The translations under genes were made by a program, and so were the position numbers. Positions 17,061 through 25,346 of a DNA stretch of 64,000 nt are shown here, piece after piece. The stretch is from positions 1-64,000 of the forward strand of contig PBKU01000038.1 of assembly GCA_002722175.1 (NCBI GenBank). The letters are read 5' to 3'. Source of the stretch: Magnetovibrio sp. GTDB taxonomy: Bacteria > Pseudomonadota > Alphaproteobacteria > Rhodospirillales > Casp-alpha2. The first letter of the stretch is position 1; every line of letters starts with the position of its first letter. Under the pieces are notes generated by a model, which was given only the letters and a program-made list of their open reading frames with translations, was not told where the DNA came from and made no database searches.

Positions 17061-17561
17061 TTAATTATGCTCATTTGACAATTGCTTTTTCAAATATGGC
17101 AAGAGACCTCCAGACAAAACCATATTATACAAATGTTCTGGTATTGGCTCGTAAGATAGGGAAACATCCTGGGTCAAATTTTTTATAATGCCTAAATCCA
17201 AATCTACAATTAATTTGTCACCCATATTAATGGTTGGGGATTGCTCGCAAATAAGTGCCGGTAGCCCTATATTATAGCAATTGCGGAAAAAAATACGGGC
17301 AAATGATGAAGCTAAAATAAGCCGCACCCCTAAAGCTTTCAGAAAAAGCGGTGCTGCCTCACGACTAGAACCAATTCCTAAATTCTCCGTTGCAACAAAA
17401 ATATCATTTTCTCGAACGCCTTTCGCAAACCTCGGGTCAACGTCACGTAAACATTGCTTGGCTCCATCTAAAACATTTTCTCCTTGATACGAACCCATTG
17501 GTGCTAATGCATCAGTATCAATATTTGCACCGTAACACCAACATTTACCCTCGATAATCAC
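17061..17561 (-). CDS. LeuD-like aconitase-family small subunit
   Basis: A 166-residue swivel-domain subunit with the family motifs NIDTDALAPM, NLGIGSSREAAPLFLKALGVR (the SRE loop that binds substrate) and FARIFFRNCYNIGLPAL. It pairs with the LeuC-like protein encoded just upstream to form a 4Fe-4S hydro-lyase that isomerises or hydrates a di- or tricarboxylic acid. Start: GTG at 17561 is preceded by AAGGG at good spacing; a TTG two codons earlier touches that site and is less likely. Length suits LeuD/HacB/DmdB-type subunits. Leucine biosynthesis is not supported by the neighbours; 2,3-dimethylmalate dehydratase or a methylaconitate hydratase role fits better but is inference. Confidence 0.82.
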   Translation of the reverse strand: MIIEGKCWCYGANIDTDALAPMGSYQGENVLDGAKQCLRDVDPRFAKGVRENDIFVATENLGIGSSREAAPLFLKALGVRLILASSFARIFFRNCYNIGLPALICEQSPTINMGDKLIVDLDLGIIKNLTQDVSLSYEPIPEHLYNMVLSGGLLPYLKKQLSNEHN

Positions 17562-17680
17562 ATTCAACCCTTTTCTAACGTTTAGCTACAACAAAACTTG
17601 ATGGTCAGGCCCTGAAATCATAAAGAAAGCTAACTATACTATTAAGTTGAAAAATATCTTATTTGGCAAACAGACAAAGT

Positions 17681-18955
17681 TTAGAAAAAATGACGTGGAT
17701 CGGTGATCTTCCCCGTGATCGCTGATGCCGCAACAGTGTATGGGGACGCCAGATAGAGCGCCGAGGACTTGTGACCCGCCCGTCCGACGAAATTACGGTT
17801 TGTTGTCGAAATACCCACCACATTTTCACCTAACCTCGCAGCTCCGAGGCCTATGCACCCCCCACAACCACTGGGCAGGACCTTAGCACCCGCCTCAACA
17901 AGCACTTTTAGGATTCCCTCTTTTTCAGCTTCTTTCCTTATATTTAAAGTCGCAGGTGCTACAAAAAAATCAATATTCTTCGATACTTTTTTGCCTTTAA
18001 GAACTACGGCCACCATTCTTAAATCATCTAGCTTCGCCCCGGTGCACGCCCCAACATAGGCCTGATTTAGTGTAATCTGAGAAAACTCACTAATAGATAA
18101 TGAATTTTCTGGGCTTGACGGTGCAGCTACGTAAGGGACCAGACTTGAGCAATTCAACGTGATTGTTTTAGTAAAATCGGCCTCATCATCTGACTGCCAT
18201 CGTTTTGCGTCAATGGCTGTAATACCTACGTGTGACAGATACGCTTGAGTTATGTCATCTGGTGCTACTATGCCCGTTTTTGCCCCCAGCTCTGCAGCCA
18301 TATTTGTCAACGTCATACGCTCTTCGACTGACATCTTTTCTACTACTGGACCTCTATATTCTATCGCTTGGTAGTTAAATCCCATCATTCCATATTTGCT
18401 ACATAGTTTTAGCATTATATCTTTTGCTGCGATTCCTGGTTGGAGGGTCCCCTTTAATTTCATACAAACCGTCTCAGGAACACGCACCCAGATTTCACCA
18501 GTTGCAAGAACACCAACCAAGTCGCTTGAACCAATGCCAATCATGAAAGCCCCAAAGGCACCCCCTGTAGTTGAATGACTATCGCCACCCACACAAAACA
18601 TTCCTGGTTTTAAATGGCCGTACTCCGGCAATACGGTATGGCAAATTCCTTGTTCTCTGATGAAATACTTCACCTTATGTGATTTGCACCAGGCCCGGGC
18701 ATGCTCTTGGATTTTTTTGTGATCGGGGTTTTCGTCATTAATATAATGGTCAGTTATAACAACTAATTTATCAATATCCCATACGGGCACACCAAGTTCA
18801 TCGAGCATTTTTCCCGCCATCCGCGGCCCCGAAGAATCGTGCATCATCGCCAGGTCCACCTTGCAGGTCACTATATCACCAGAATTCACATTTGAACGCC
18901 CACACGCTTGAGCAATGATTTTTTCACTGAGTGTCATCGACATTGGTCTACCCAT
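17681..18955 (-). CDS. LeuC-like aconitase-family large subunit (4Fe-4S)
   Basis: A roughly 424-residue large subunit with the three cluster cysteines: YVGACTGAKLDDL (Cys about 304) and SGCGGCIGLGAARLGE (Cys about 364 and 367). GGDSHSTTGGAFGAFMIGIGSSDLVGVLATGEIW is the aconitase substrate/cluster loop. Together with the LeuD-like gene it forms a split hydro-lyase as in isopropylmalate isomerase, homoaconitase and dimethylmalate dehydratase. Start choice is uncertain: in-frame ATGs at 18955, 18943 and 18937 and a GTG at 18988 precede the conserved TLSEKIIAQ; I use 18955. The gap to leuD-like is 119 bases. It sits in the middle of the acid module. Confidence 0.83.
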   Translation of the reverse strand: MGRPMSMTLSEKIIAQACGRSNVNSGDIVTCKVDLAMMHDSSGPRMAGKMLDELGVPVWDIDKLVVITDHYINDENPDHKKIQEHARAWCKSHKVKYFIREQGICHTVLPEYGHLKPGMFCVGGDSHSTTGGAFGAFMIGIGSSDLVGVLATGEIWVRVPETVCMKLKGTLQPGIAAKDIMLKLCSKYGMMGFNYQAIEYRGPVVEKMSVEERMTLTNMAAELGAKTGIVAPDDITQAYLSHVGITAIDAKRWQSDDEADFTKTITLNCSSLVPYVAAPSSPENSLSISEFSQITLNQAYVGACTGAKLDDLRMVAVVLKGKKVSKNIDFFVAPATLNIRKEAEKEGILKVLVEAGAKVLPSGCGGCIGLGAARLGENVVGISTTNRNFVGRAGHKSSALYLASPYTVAASAITGKITDPRHFF

Positions 18956-19027
18956 TAAGAAAGTTGATTGAAAATATTGAAACAACACTTCTAAAAACGT
19001 GATGGTTTCGGTTGCTTTGTCTATTAT

Positions 19028-20221
19028 CTAAATAATTTTTGCTTGTCGAAAATCTTTTATCTCCTTCTCACTGTATCCTAGTTCTGACAATACATTCTCT
19101 GTATGTTCTCCGAGCTTTGGGGCTGGATTAAGAGGCGTGTTGTTTTCAGAACGAACTGGTGTATCAAGCAAATTTAAAGAGCCGTGCCCTGGTACGTCAA
19201 TTTCCTGCAGCATTTTCTGCTCCTGCACAAAAGAGCTTTCAAGAGCTGCCTTAAGATCATGCACTGGCGCAGAAGGCACTTTTCCCGCAAATACAGTCAA
19301 CCATTCTTTTGTTGTTCGACCAGCTAATACTTCATCTAATATAGCTTCAAGCAGTTTTCTATTTTCTAATCGAACAGAAAAATCATTGAACCTTAGATCA
19401 TCAGCCAATTCACGCCTTCCAATAGCATCGCATAAGATTGGCCAAAATCGCTGTTTGTTGCACATCAGGTAGACCCAACCATCCGATGTTCTGAAGAGTT
19501 GACATGGCACTAGCGATGGGTGGGCTGAACGCGAAGTGCGCCCTTGGATATATTTAGAATTCAGGTACCAGGTAGCAGTGTACACATTAAGGGTGTGCGC
19601 CATATGAAACAAAGACGTATCTAGCTCACAGCCACTTCCCGTTGCGCGGGAGCTGATAATACCAGCGGCAAGGGCAAACGCCAGTCCTAATCCAGCCGCA
19701 AGATCTACAACTGACAAACCACATCGCTGAGGAGGACCATCAGGTTCCCCTGTAACGCTAAAATGTCCGGCCTCGGCCTGCATAAGAAAATCGAATCCCG
19801 GCCAATTCGCGCGAGAACCCTCGCGTCCATAAGCGGAAAGGTGAGCACATACAATTTTCGGATTGACATACTTCAGCTGCTTAAAGGTTAAACCAAGTTT
19901 TTCGGCCACATCGCCACGAGAATTGCTGGCCACACCGTCTGCCGTTTTAACAAGCTTATGGAATATTTCTTGGCCGCCAGGTGTCTTTAGATCAAGTGTT
20001 ACACTAGTCTTGTTTCGATTAAACGTGTGCCAAAACTGGCTTTCACCATTGCTTAAAAAATGTGGACCTAAGGTTCTGGAGTAATCCCCACCCTCCCTGG
20101 GGTCCTCAATTTTAATCACCTCGGCACCCTGGTCAGCAAAAAACAGGGTCCCAAACGGTCCCGCCCCATACTGTTCAATTGCCAGAATGCGAACCCCGTC
20201 AAGTGGAAATGGTTTTGCCAT
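19028..20221 (-). CDS. CaiB/BaiF family III CoA-transferase
   Basis: A 397-residue class III CoA-transferase. Typical segments: LDGVRILAIEQYGAGPFGTLFFADQGAEVIKIEDP, NRNKTSVTLDLKTPGG, AHLSAYGREG, and SVVDLAAGLGLAFALAAGI, where the Asp is the expected acyl-anhydride nucleophile; the C-terminus has PAPKLGEHTENVLSELGYS. It moves CoA from an acyl-CoA donor such as succinyl-CoA to an organic acid. Directly upstream lie an acyl-CoA dehydrogenase and a MaoC hydratase, so it probably activates the acid that those enzymes process. ATG at 20221. Itaconate or citramalate CoA-transferase are candidates by analogy only. Confidence 0.87.
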   Translation of the reverse strand: MAKPFPLDGVRILAIEQYGAGPFGTLFFADQGAEVIKIEDPREGGDYSRTLGPHFLSNGESQFWHTFNRNKTSVTLDLKTPGGQEIFHKLVKTADGVASNSRGDVAEKLGLTFKQLKYVNPKIVCAHLSAYGREGSRANWPGFDFLMQAEAGHFSVTGEPDGPPQRCGLSVVDLAAGLGLAFALAAGIISSRATGSGCELDTSLFHMAHTLNVYTATWYLNSKYIQGRTSRSAHPSLVPCQLFRTSDGWVYLMCNKQRFWPILCDAIGRRELADDLRFNDFSVRLENRKLLEAILDEVLAGRTTKEWLTVFAGKVPSAPVHDLKAALESSFVQEQKMLQEIDVPGHGSLNLLDTPVRSENNTPLNPAPKLGEHTENVLSELGYSEKEIKDFRQAKII

Positions 20222-20256
20222 GCTTCATTATTTCTCTATCAGATTCTTTTTTAAAG

Positions 20257-21414
20257 TCAGTCTGCTTTGCTTTTCTCAATCAACTGGCGCGCAATTATAA
20301 TTCGCTGAAGTTCGTTAGTTCCTTCCCCTATAGCTAGCAATGGAGCATCCCTATAATATCGCTCAATATTATATTCTTTTGAATACCCGTACGCGCCATG
20401 GATTCGCATCGCCTCTATCGAGTTTTGTATGGCCGCTTCAGACGCAAACAATTTTGCCATGCCAGCTTCCATGTCGCATCTAATCCCATCGTCATAAGCG
20501 TGCGCTGCACGTTCAACTAGAAGCCGGGCGGCTTCCAAGCGAGTGGCCATGTCGGCCAACTTAAATTGGATTGCTTGATGATTACAAATAGGTTTACCAA
20601 ACGCCTTTCGTAGTTGTGAATAGGCGATACTTTCTTCCAGGCACGCCCGAGCTAGACCAACGCCTCGCGCAGCTATGTTTATACGTCCTAATTCAAGGCC
20701 GACGAGCACTTGCTGAAGACCCTTTCCCTCTTCCATGCCGATCAGGTTGTCGGCCGGCACTCGAGTATTGTTAAAATGAACTGACCCGGTATCAATCCCA
20801 TTATAGCCCAGTTTTTCAAGTTTTGATGTTTCATAACCATCTTGTTTTTCAACTAACACAAGGCTCATTCCTCGATGGCGGGGTTCTGCGATTGGATTTG
20901 TCACTACAAGGACCGCAAGAAAATTCCCATACATTGAATTTGTTATCCACATTTTAGTACCATTAATGACCAATCCATCGTTATCTCGTGCAGCCTCCGT
21001 ACGGATTGCCTGAAGGTCAGTCCCACAATCAGGCTCGGTAAGCGCTATACCTCCGCGCATTTCACCCCTGGCCATCATAGGCAACCATCTCTGTTTTTGC
21101 TCTTCCGTACCAAAACGTTCGACTGCATTGGCAGCAATCAGATGTGAGTTAAAAATTCCAGAAATTGACATCCAGCAGGCCGAGACACGTTCAACGATCC
21201 TTGTATAAATTCGGGCAGAAAGACCAAGCCCCCCATACTCACCCCCGATGGTTGCACCAAAAAGACCTAGTTGGCTTAACCTATCAGCAATTTCTTTAGG
21301 GTAAGAATCGTCAGCTTCAAATTTGCGGGCAAACGGACGAACGTCCCTTTCAATAAACTGGTCAACGGCATCAAGCAGAGCTGCTTCGTCTCCTTTATCA
21401 GCGTAAGTTCCCAT
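20257..21414 (-). CDS. Acyl-CoA dehydrogenase
   Basis: A 385-residue FAD flavoprotein of the acyl-CoA dehydrogenase family. It has GGIALTEPDCGTDLQAIRTEA (FAD/substrate), KMWITNSMYGN, RIHGAYGYSKEYNIERYYRDAPLLAIGEGTNELQR with the catalytic Glu in the position used by SCAD/MCAD-type enzymes, and a normal C-terminus. It oxidises an acyl-CoA to the 2-enoyl-CoA and passes electrons to ETF. The frame extends 16 codons further, but ATG at 21414 is preceded by GAGGAA at the right distance. It lies between CaiB and MaoC genes: activation, oxidation and hydration in consecutive genes. Methylsuccinyl-, glutaryl- or short-chain acyl-CoA are all possible. Confidence 0.9.
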   Translation of the reverse strand: MGTYADKGDEAALLDAVDQFIERDVRPFARKFEADDSYPKEIADRLSQLGLFGATIGGEYGGLGLSARIYTRIVERVSACWMSISGIFNSHLIAANAVERFGTEEQKQRWLPMMARGEMRGGIALTEPDCGTDLQAIRTEAARDNDGLVINGTKMWITNSMYGNFLAVLVVTNPIAEPRHRGMSLVLVEKQDGYETSKLEKLGYNGIDTGSVHFNNTRVPADNLIGMEEGKGLQQVLVGLELGRINIAARGVGLARACLEESIAYSQLRKAFGKPICNHQAIQFKLADMATRLEAARLLVERAAHAYDDGIRCDMEAGMAKLFASEAAIQNSIEAMRIHGAYGYSKEYNIERYYRDAPLLAIGEGTNELQRIIIARQLIEKSKAD

Positions 21415-21504
21415 GAAAATTTCCTCTAGAAAACGGACAATCCTATTTTGAGAAACTGACAACGGGTATGCTAGAAACGGCGACTGCTATGTAAAGGCTA
21501 TAGC

Positions 21505-22023
21505 TCAATAGTTTGCTTTATCATCAACAGCAAAACCTCTCTTAGGAATCAGCATTGTCCTCTCAAAAGTCATAAAAATAATATCACCAGATTTTTTGCC
21601 AGTAGTTTTTATCGTCACAATACCCTGTGTGGGACGTGATTCTGATTCTCGGACTTTTAAAATCTCAGATTCGGCATAGAGTGTATCGTCAATGTATACT
21701 GGTGCAACAAGCCTAATTTTGTCCCACCCCAAATTTGCTATCGTTTTCTGACTAACATCTGAAACACTCATGCCCGCCACAATAGACAATGTTAAAGCTG
21801 AGTTTACTACGATTTGGCCAAATTCACTTTCTTCGGCATATACTTTGTCAAAGTGAAGGGGATGCTGGTTCATCGTTAAAAGAGTAAACCACGTATTATC
21901 AGATCCAGTGATAGTTCGGCCCGGGCGATGCTCATAAATATCACCCACAACAAAGTCCTCCAGATAGCGGCCATAGGACTCCCGATAGCGTTTTTCTCCT
22001 ACTTCCTTTGCTTCAGCGATCAT
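21505..22023 (-). CDS. MaoC-family dehydratase, mesaconyl/itaconyl-CoA hydratase type
   Basis: A 172-residue hot-dog hydratase. The segment GRTITGSDNTWFTLLTMNQHPLHFDKVYAEESEFGQ holds the Asp and His of the R-hydratase active site in the form seen in the itaconyl/mesaconyl-CoA hydratase branch, followed by GMSVSDVSQKTIANLGWDKIRLVAPVYIDDTLYAESE. It should add water across a branched 2-enoyl-CoA. ATG at 22023 follows AGAGGAC. It is 22 bases downstream of the PrpD gene and upstream of the dehydrogenase, in one operon. A role on methyl-branched C5 dicarboxyl-CoA esters is a reasonable inference from subfamily and neighbours. Confidence 0.85.
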   Translation of the reverse strand: MIAEAKEVGEKRYRESYGRYLEDFVVGDIYEHRPGRTITGSDNTWFTLLTMNQHPLHFDKVYAEESEFGQIVVNSALTLSIVAGMSVSDVSQKTIANLGWDKIRLVAPVYIDDTLYAESEILKVRESESRPTQGIVTIKTTGKKSGDIIFMTFERTMLIPKRGFAVDDKANY

Positions 22024-22045
22024 TTTTTTTGTCCTCTAATGTCCC

Positions 22046-23437
22046 TTAAGGCCGTGCTAGATCAACAACGGACCGGATGTCATTCACGTTCTCCAACGCA
22101 AGAATCTGTGTTGTCAGTTGCACAGTTGCCTCACCCAGATATGGTCCGGCAAGCGCATGAAATTTTTCGCAGAATTCACTAACTGAGAGAAAATTCTCGG
22201 GTTCACCTTTTGGAATGTTGACAAATTTTTCATAAATCCTGTTCGAAGTCCTTACTTTTGCTTTACCACTCATATTCTTAGGAAAAGCTGATTCTGCATC
22301 GGGATCAAGAGTGCAATCCACTCGGCTACACAAATCCAACGTTGTTTTATCAGCAAGGTGAGTAGAATAATCATCCCATTCCATTTTCCCTTCTCGTAAA
22401 ACAACTGCTGCACAAAAAGGCATGGAGAATTGTCCATCGACAACGCTCTTGGGCTTCTTCTTAACCTCGATTGGATCCCCGATAAGATTGATGCCAACCT
22501 GCGGTAACCCGATAACAACGTCTTGGATCTCAGCTGGATCGATACTATGTTCCTCTCTTAAATCAATTAACGCATCCATTGCCGCATGGGAGTAACGACA
22601 GCTTGGATAAGGCTTAACTGCTAAACGCATTGTTTCCCAATCTGAATACAAACCAGATATTGCTCTCAAAAAGCTAGGTTTAGGCGAATAAGATTTCAAA
22701 AAACCAGCCTTTCCTTCAAACGCTTTGACAGGGCCCTTAAAGCCTTCAAACGCTAGCATGGCACAAATAAGGCCATTCTGCGCAGCCTGCCCAACATGGG
22801 AACGCTTTGTCCAGGCCCCATTGGCCAAAAACTGCATTGACCCGGCTGCCTGAGATAGAGCGATGCCAAATGCTGAAACTAAACCTTTTTTGTCTAATCC
22901 CAGAAGCTTACCTGCTGCTGCGGAAGCACCAAAAATTCCGCATGTTGCTGTAGGGTGAAATCCACGGCCGTAATGTTCCGCCGGATCAAGAGCCATTGAT
23001 AGGCGTAATTGAATTTCATACCCTGCAACAATCGCTGTAATTAACTCTTTTCCAGACGAACCCGCTATCTCTGCCGCAGCAAGTGCGGCGGGCACAATAG
23101 GGGCAGACGAATGAATCGATCCTTCTGCATGGGTGTCATCAAAGTCAAGTGAATGTGCTAATGTACCGTTAAGAAGTGCTGCCGCAGGGGGAGCGTAACT
23201 ATCGCTGTCACCAATCACAGAACAGGCCCCATCGACTAAACCCAACCGTTTTACAGCCCGCAGCATACTTGGTGTCGATTCCGCATCGTATCGCGCTCTA
23301 ACAGTGATACCGGAAACATCTAAAATAAGCAGCTTTGTGCGCTCTACCACTTCTTCAGGCAGCGTTGAAAAAGATAAATCAGCGACGAAGGCTGCAAGGG
23401 TATCAGTTATATTTCCAGTTTGCCCACTTTTCCCCAT
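22046..23437 (-). CDS. MmgE/PrpD family dehydratase
   Basis: A 463-residue member of the family of 2-methylcitrate dehydratase PrpD, cis-aconitate decarboxylase and iminodisuccinate epimerase. Recognisable segments are LNGTLAHSLDFDDTHAEGSIHSSAPIVPAALA (catalytic Asp/His region), GRGFHPTATCGIFGASAAAGKLLGL, and KPYPSCRYSHAAMDAL. It is expected to remove water from a citrate-like acid or to decarboxylate an aconitate. ATG at 23437 is preceded by GAGGAG; a GTG three codons earlier is too close to that site. With LeuCD-like proteins and an isocitrate-lyase-family enzyme beside it, a methylcitrate-type sequence (dehydrate, rehydrate, cleave) is suggested, but no citrate-synthase homologue is in view. 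Confidence 0.86.
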   Translation of the reverse strand: MGKSGQTGNITDTLAAFVADLSFSTLPEEVVERTKLLILDVSGITVRARYDAESTPSMLRAVKRLGLVDGACSVIGDSDSYAPPAAALLNGTLAHSLDFDDTHAEGSIHSSAPIVPAALAAAEIAGSSGKELITAIVAGYEIQLRLSMALDPAEHYGRGFHPTATCGIFGASAAAGKLLGLDKKGLVSAFGIALSQAAGSMQFLANGAWTKRSHVGQAAQNGLICAMLAFEGFKGPVKAFEGKAGFLKSYSPKPSFLRAISGLYSDWETMRLAVKPYPSCRYSHAAMDALIDLREEHSIDPAEIQDVVIGLPQVGINLIGDPIEVKKKPKSVVDGQFSMPFCAAVVLREGKMEWDDYSTHLADKTTLDLCSRVDCTLDPDAESAFPKNMSGKAKVRTSNRIYEKFVNIPKGEPENFLSVSEFCEKFHALAGPYLGEATVQLTTQILALENVNDIRSVVDLARP

Positions 23438-23579
23438 TAAGATCACTCCTCAAAAAGCTACACTGCCAGATTATTAATGTTAGTCAGCAATATAGCATCT
23501 TACGATTCGAATTCACCAACAAGAGCATTCATTTTAAGATCAAACTCATAATCGTCAAATTTCAATCCTGAAAGTAAAA

Positions 23580-24449
23580 TTACTGTGGCTTGGCGGAAGA
23601 ATATTTTTTTTCCATTTCATAGTAATTTGGAAACCCGACCAGATCACGAAGTTCCGAAAAAGTAATCTTATCTTTTTCAGTTACCTCTCCGTTATATAAA
23701 TTAGATAGAGCAACCTGCATAGCCTTAATGCCAGCAAGAAGTGATGCTACTGGCCATACAGCAATTTTGTACCCAATCTTGTTCAGCTCCTCAGGTGACA
23801 AATAAGGTGTATCTCCCTGCTCAACCATATTTGCCATTTTTGGTCCCTCAACCTTGTCACAATAACGGAACATTTCATCTTTATTGAGGGGAGCTTCGAG
23901 AAACGTTATGTCCGCCCCAATTCGGCGAAACTCTCTGCAACGATCAATCGCCTCATCCAATCCATCCGTCGCATTAGCATCGGTCCTTGCCATCACGAGT
24001 ATGTCAGCTCCCTCTTCGCGCGAATCAACAGCTGCCTGGATACGCGCAAATGCTTCATTTCTCTCTACAATTTGTTTTCCACGGGTATGACCGCAACGTT
24101 TTGGCGCAAGCTGGTCTTCTATCATTATACAGGCGCAGCCTGCATTAGCGAAGCCTTCAACTGTCCGCTTTACATTGATAGGGTTTCCCCAACCTGTATC
24201 ACCATCACCTATCACGGGAATAGATACCGAATCACATATATTTCGGGTCTGTTCAACCATTTCCGAATAAGAAATCAAACCAGTATCCGGCATACAAAGA
24301 CGCGTTGCCGTAACAGCAAACCCACTAATAAACGCAGCTTTAAATCCAGTTCTTTCAGCCAGTTTCACACTCATCGCATCAAAAACACCGGGCAACTGGA
24401 TTAAGCCCGGGCTTTCAAGCAAAATACGTAAACGGGTTGCATTCGACAT
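23580..24449 (-). CDS. Isocitrate lyase/PEP mutase superfamily lyase
   Basis: A 289-residue TIM-barrel C-C lyase. It has GDGDTGWGN (81-89, Mg2+-binding Asp), IEDQLAPKRCGH (110-121, catalytic-loop Cys119) and LVMARTDA. The intact Cys in KRCGH indicates a lyase of 2-substituted malates (methylisocitrate, 2,3-dimethylmalate, oxaloacetate family), not a phosphonate mutase. ATG at 24449 follows AAGGAAG. It is 142 bases upstream of the PrpD gene in the same operon. In Eubacterium barkeri nicotinate breakdown a LeuCD-type dehydratase is paired with a dimethylmalate lyase of this family; the same pairing is seen here, so pyruvate plus a short acid are plausible products. A second paralogue lies at 26380. 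Confidence 0.87.
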   Translation of the reverse strand: MSNATRLRILLESPGLIQLPGVFDAMSVKLAERTGFKAAFISGFAVTATRLCMPDTGLISYSEMVEQTRNICDSVSIPVIGDGDTGWGNPINVKRTVEGFANAGCACIMIEDQLAPKRCGHTRGKQIVERNEAFARIQAAVDSREEGADILVMARTDANATDGLDEAIDRCREFRRIGADITFLEAPLNKDEMFRYCDKVEGPKMANMVEQGDTPYLSPEELNKIGYKIAVWPVASLLAGIKAMQVALSNLYNGEVTEKDKITFSELRDLVGFPNYYEMEKKYSSAKPQ

Positions 24450-24571
24450 CAATTTATACTTCCTTTCTTTTCTGCGCTAACAACATCAGGGCACTCATCA
24501 ACAAATTAAGGAGACAGATGTCTGGTTTTTCCATCCGATAGTTGCTTTGCTTCGTAGCAGCCGGAAGACTT

Positions 24572-25342
24572 TTACTTTCCAGTAAAGTTTGGATGCTCTT
24601 TCGCCAAAAAGGCTCTAACCCCCTCCTTATAATCATCGCTGTCACAGGGACCATAAACACGATTAATGTGCTCATTTGTAATCTGTTCACCAGAACATAG
24701 CAAATTTGCAACCCATTTTGTAACCCTTACACTTTGAGGTGCGCCTCGACTAATTCGTAAAACAATCTCTTCTGATTCTTCAATGAGCGTATCAGACGGG
24801 AAGACACTACTCACTAATCCTTTTTGCAAAGCCTCTTCAGCAGAATACATACGTCCTTCCAATAACATTTCTAATACCGTTCCACGTCCTACTAACTTCA
24901 ATAACGGTTCCATTTCATATGGAGAAAATGCGTGGCCAATCCGGTTAATCGGAACACCGAAGCGCGCACTTGTTGCTGCTATTCGAATGTCACAGCACGC
25001 AGCGATCTCAAGTCCCCCTCCAGTACATGCCCCCTGAATTATAGCAACTGTGGGGTGAAGGCTTTCCATAATTAATTTTAGTGCTTTTGCTGTTTTCTTG
25101 CCATATGCAATGCCTTGCCTGCTGTCCTTTCGAATGTACGGAAATTCTGAAATATCAGCACCGGACGCAAACGCTTCATCACCAATTCCCTTGAAGACAA
25201 TACATCTTAGATGTTCATCACGATTAAAGGCCATAACAGCGTCACTGATTTCTTCCCATGCCTTCAGAGTTAAAGCGTTACGTTTCTTGGGGTTATTGAA
25301 TAATATGTTTGCCGTAGTTCCAACTTTTTCTACCTTAATCAT
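24572..25342 (-). CDS. Enoyl-CoA hydratase/isomerase family protein (one catalytic Glu)
   Basis: A 256-residue crotonase-fold enzyme: AFASGADISEFP and GACTGGGLEIAACCDIRIA form the oxyanion hole and supply the first catalytic Glu (LEIA). The second Glu is Ile in VPINRIG, so simple hydration is doubtful; isomerase-type chemistry with one base is possible. The frame runs 35 codons further upstream inside the preceding gene, but ATG at 25342 is preceded by GAGG and AAGG and gives MIKVEKVG, a normal N-terminus. It starts 4 bases after the upstream dehydrogenase stop, so translation is probably coupled. Confidence 0.84.
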   Translation of the reverse strand: MIKVEKVGTTANILFNNPKKRNALTLKAWEEISDAVMAFNRDEHLRCIVFKGIGDEAFASGADISEFPYIRKDSRQGIAYGKKTAKALKLIMESLHPTVAIIQGACTGGGLEIAACCDIRIAATSARFGVPINRIGHAFSPYEMEPLLKLVGRGTVLEMLLEGRMYSAEEALQKGLVSSVFPSDTLIEESEEIVLRISRGAPQSVRVTKWVANLLCSGEQITNEHINRVYGPCDSDDYKEGVRAFLAKEHPNFTGK

Positions 25343-25346
25343 GACC

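Noticed and set aside
15886-18955. Assignment of the LeuC/LeuD/LeuB-like trio to leucine biosynthesis
   Set aside because: No isopropylmalate synthase is near, the dehydrogenase has ENTEG instead of the LeuB pattern, and all neighbours are catabolic.
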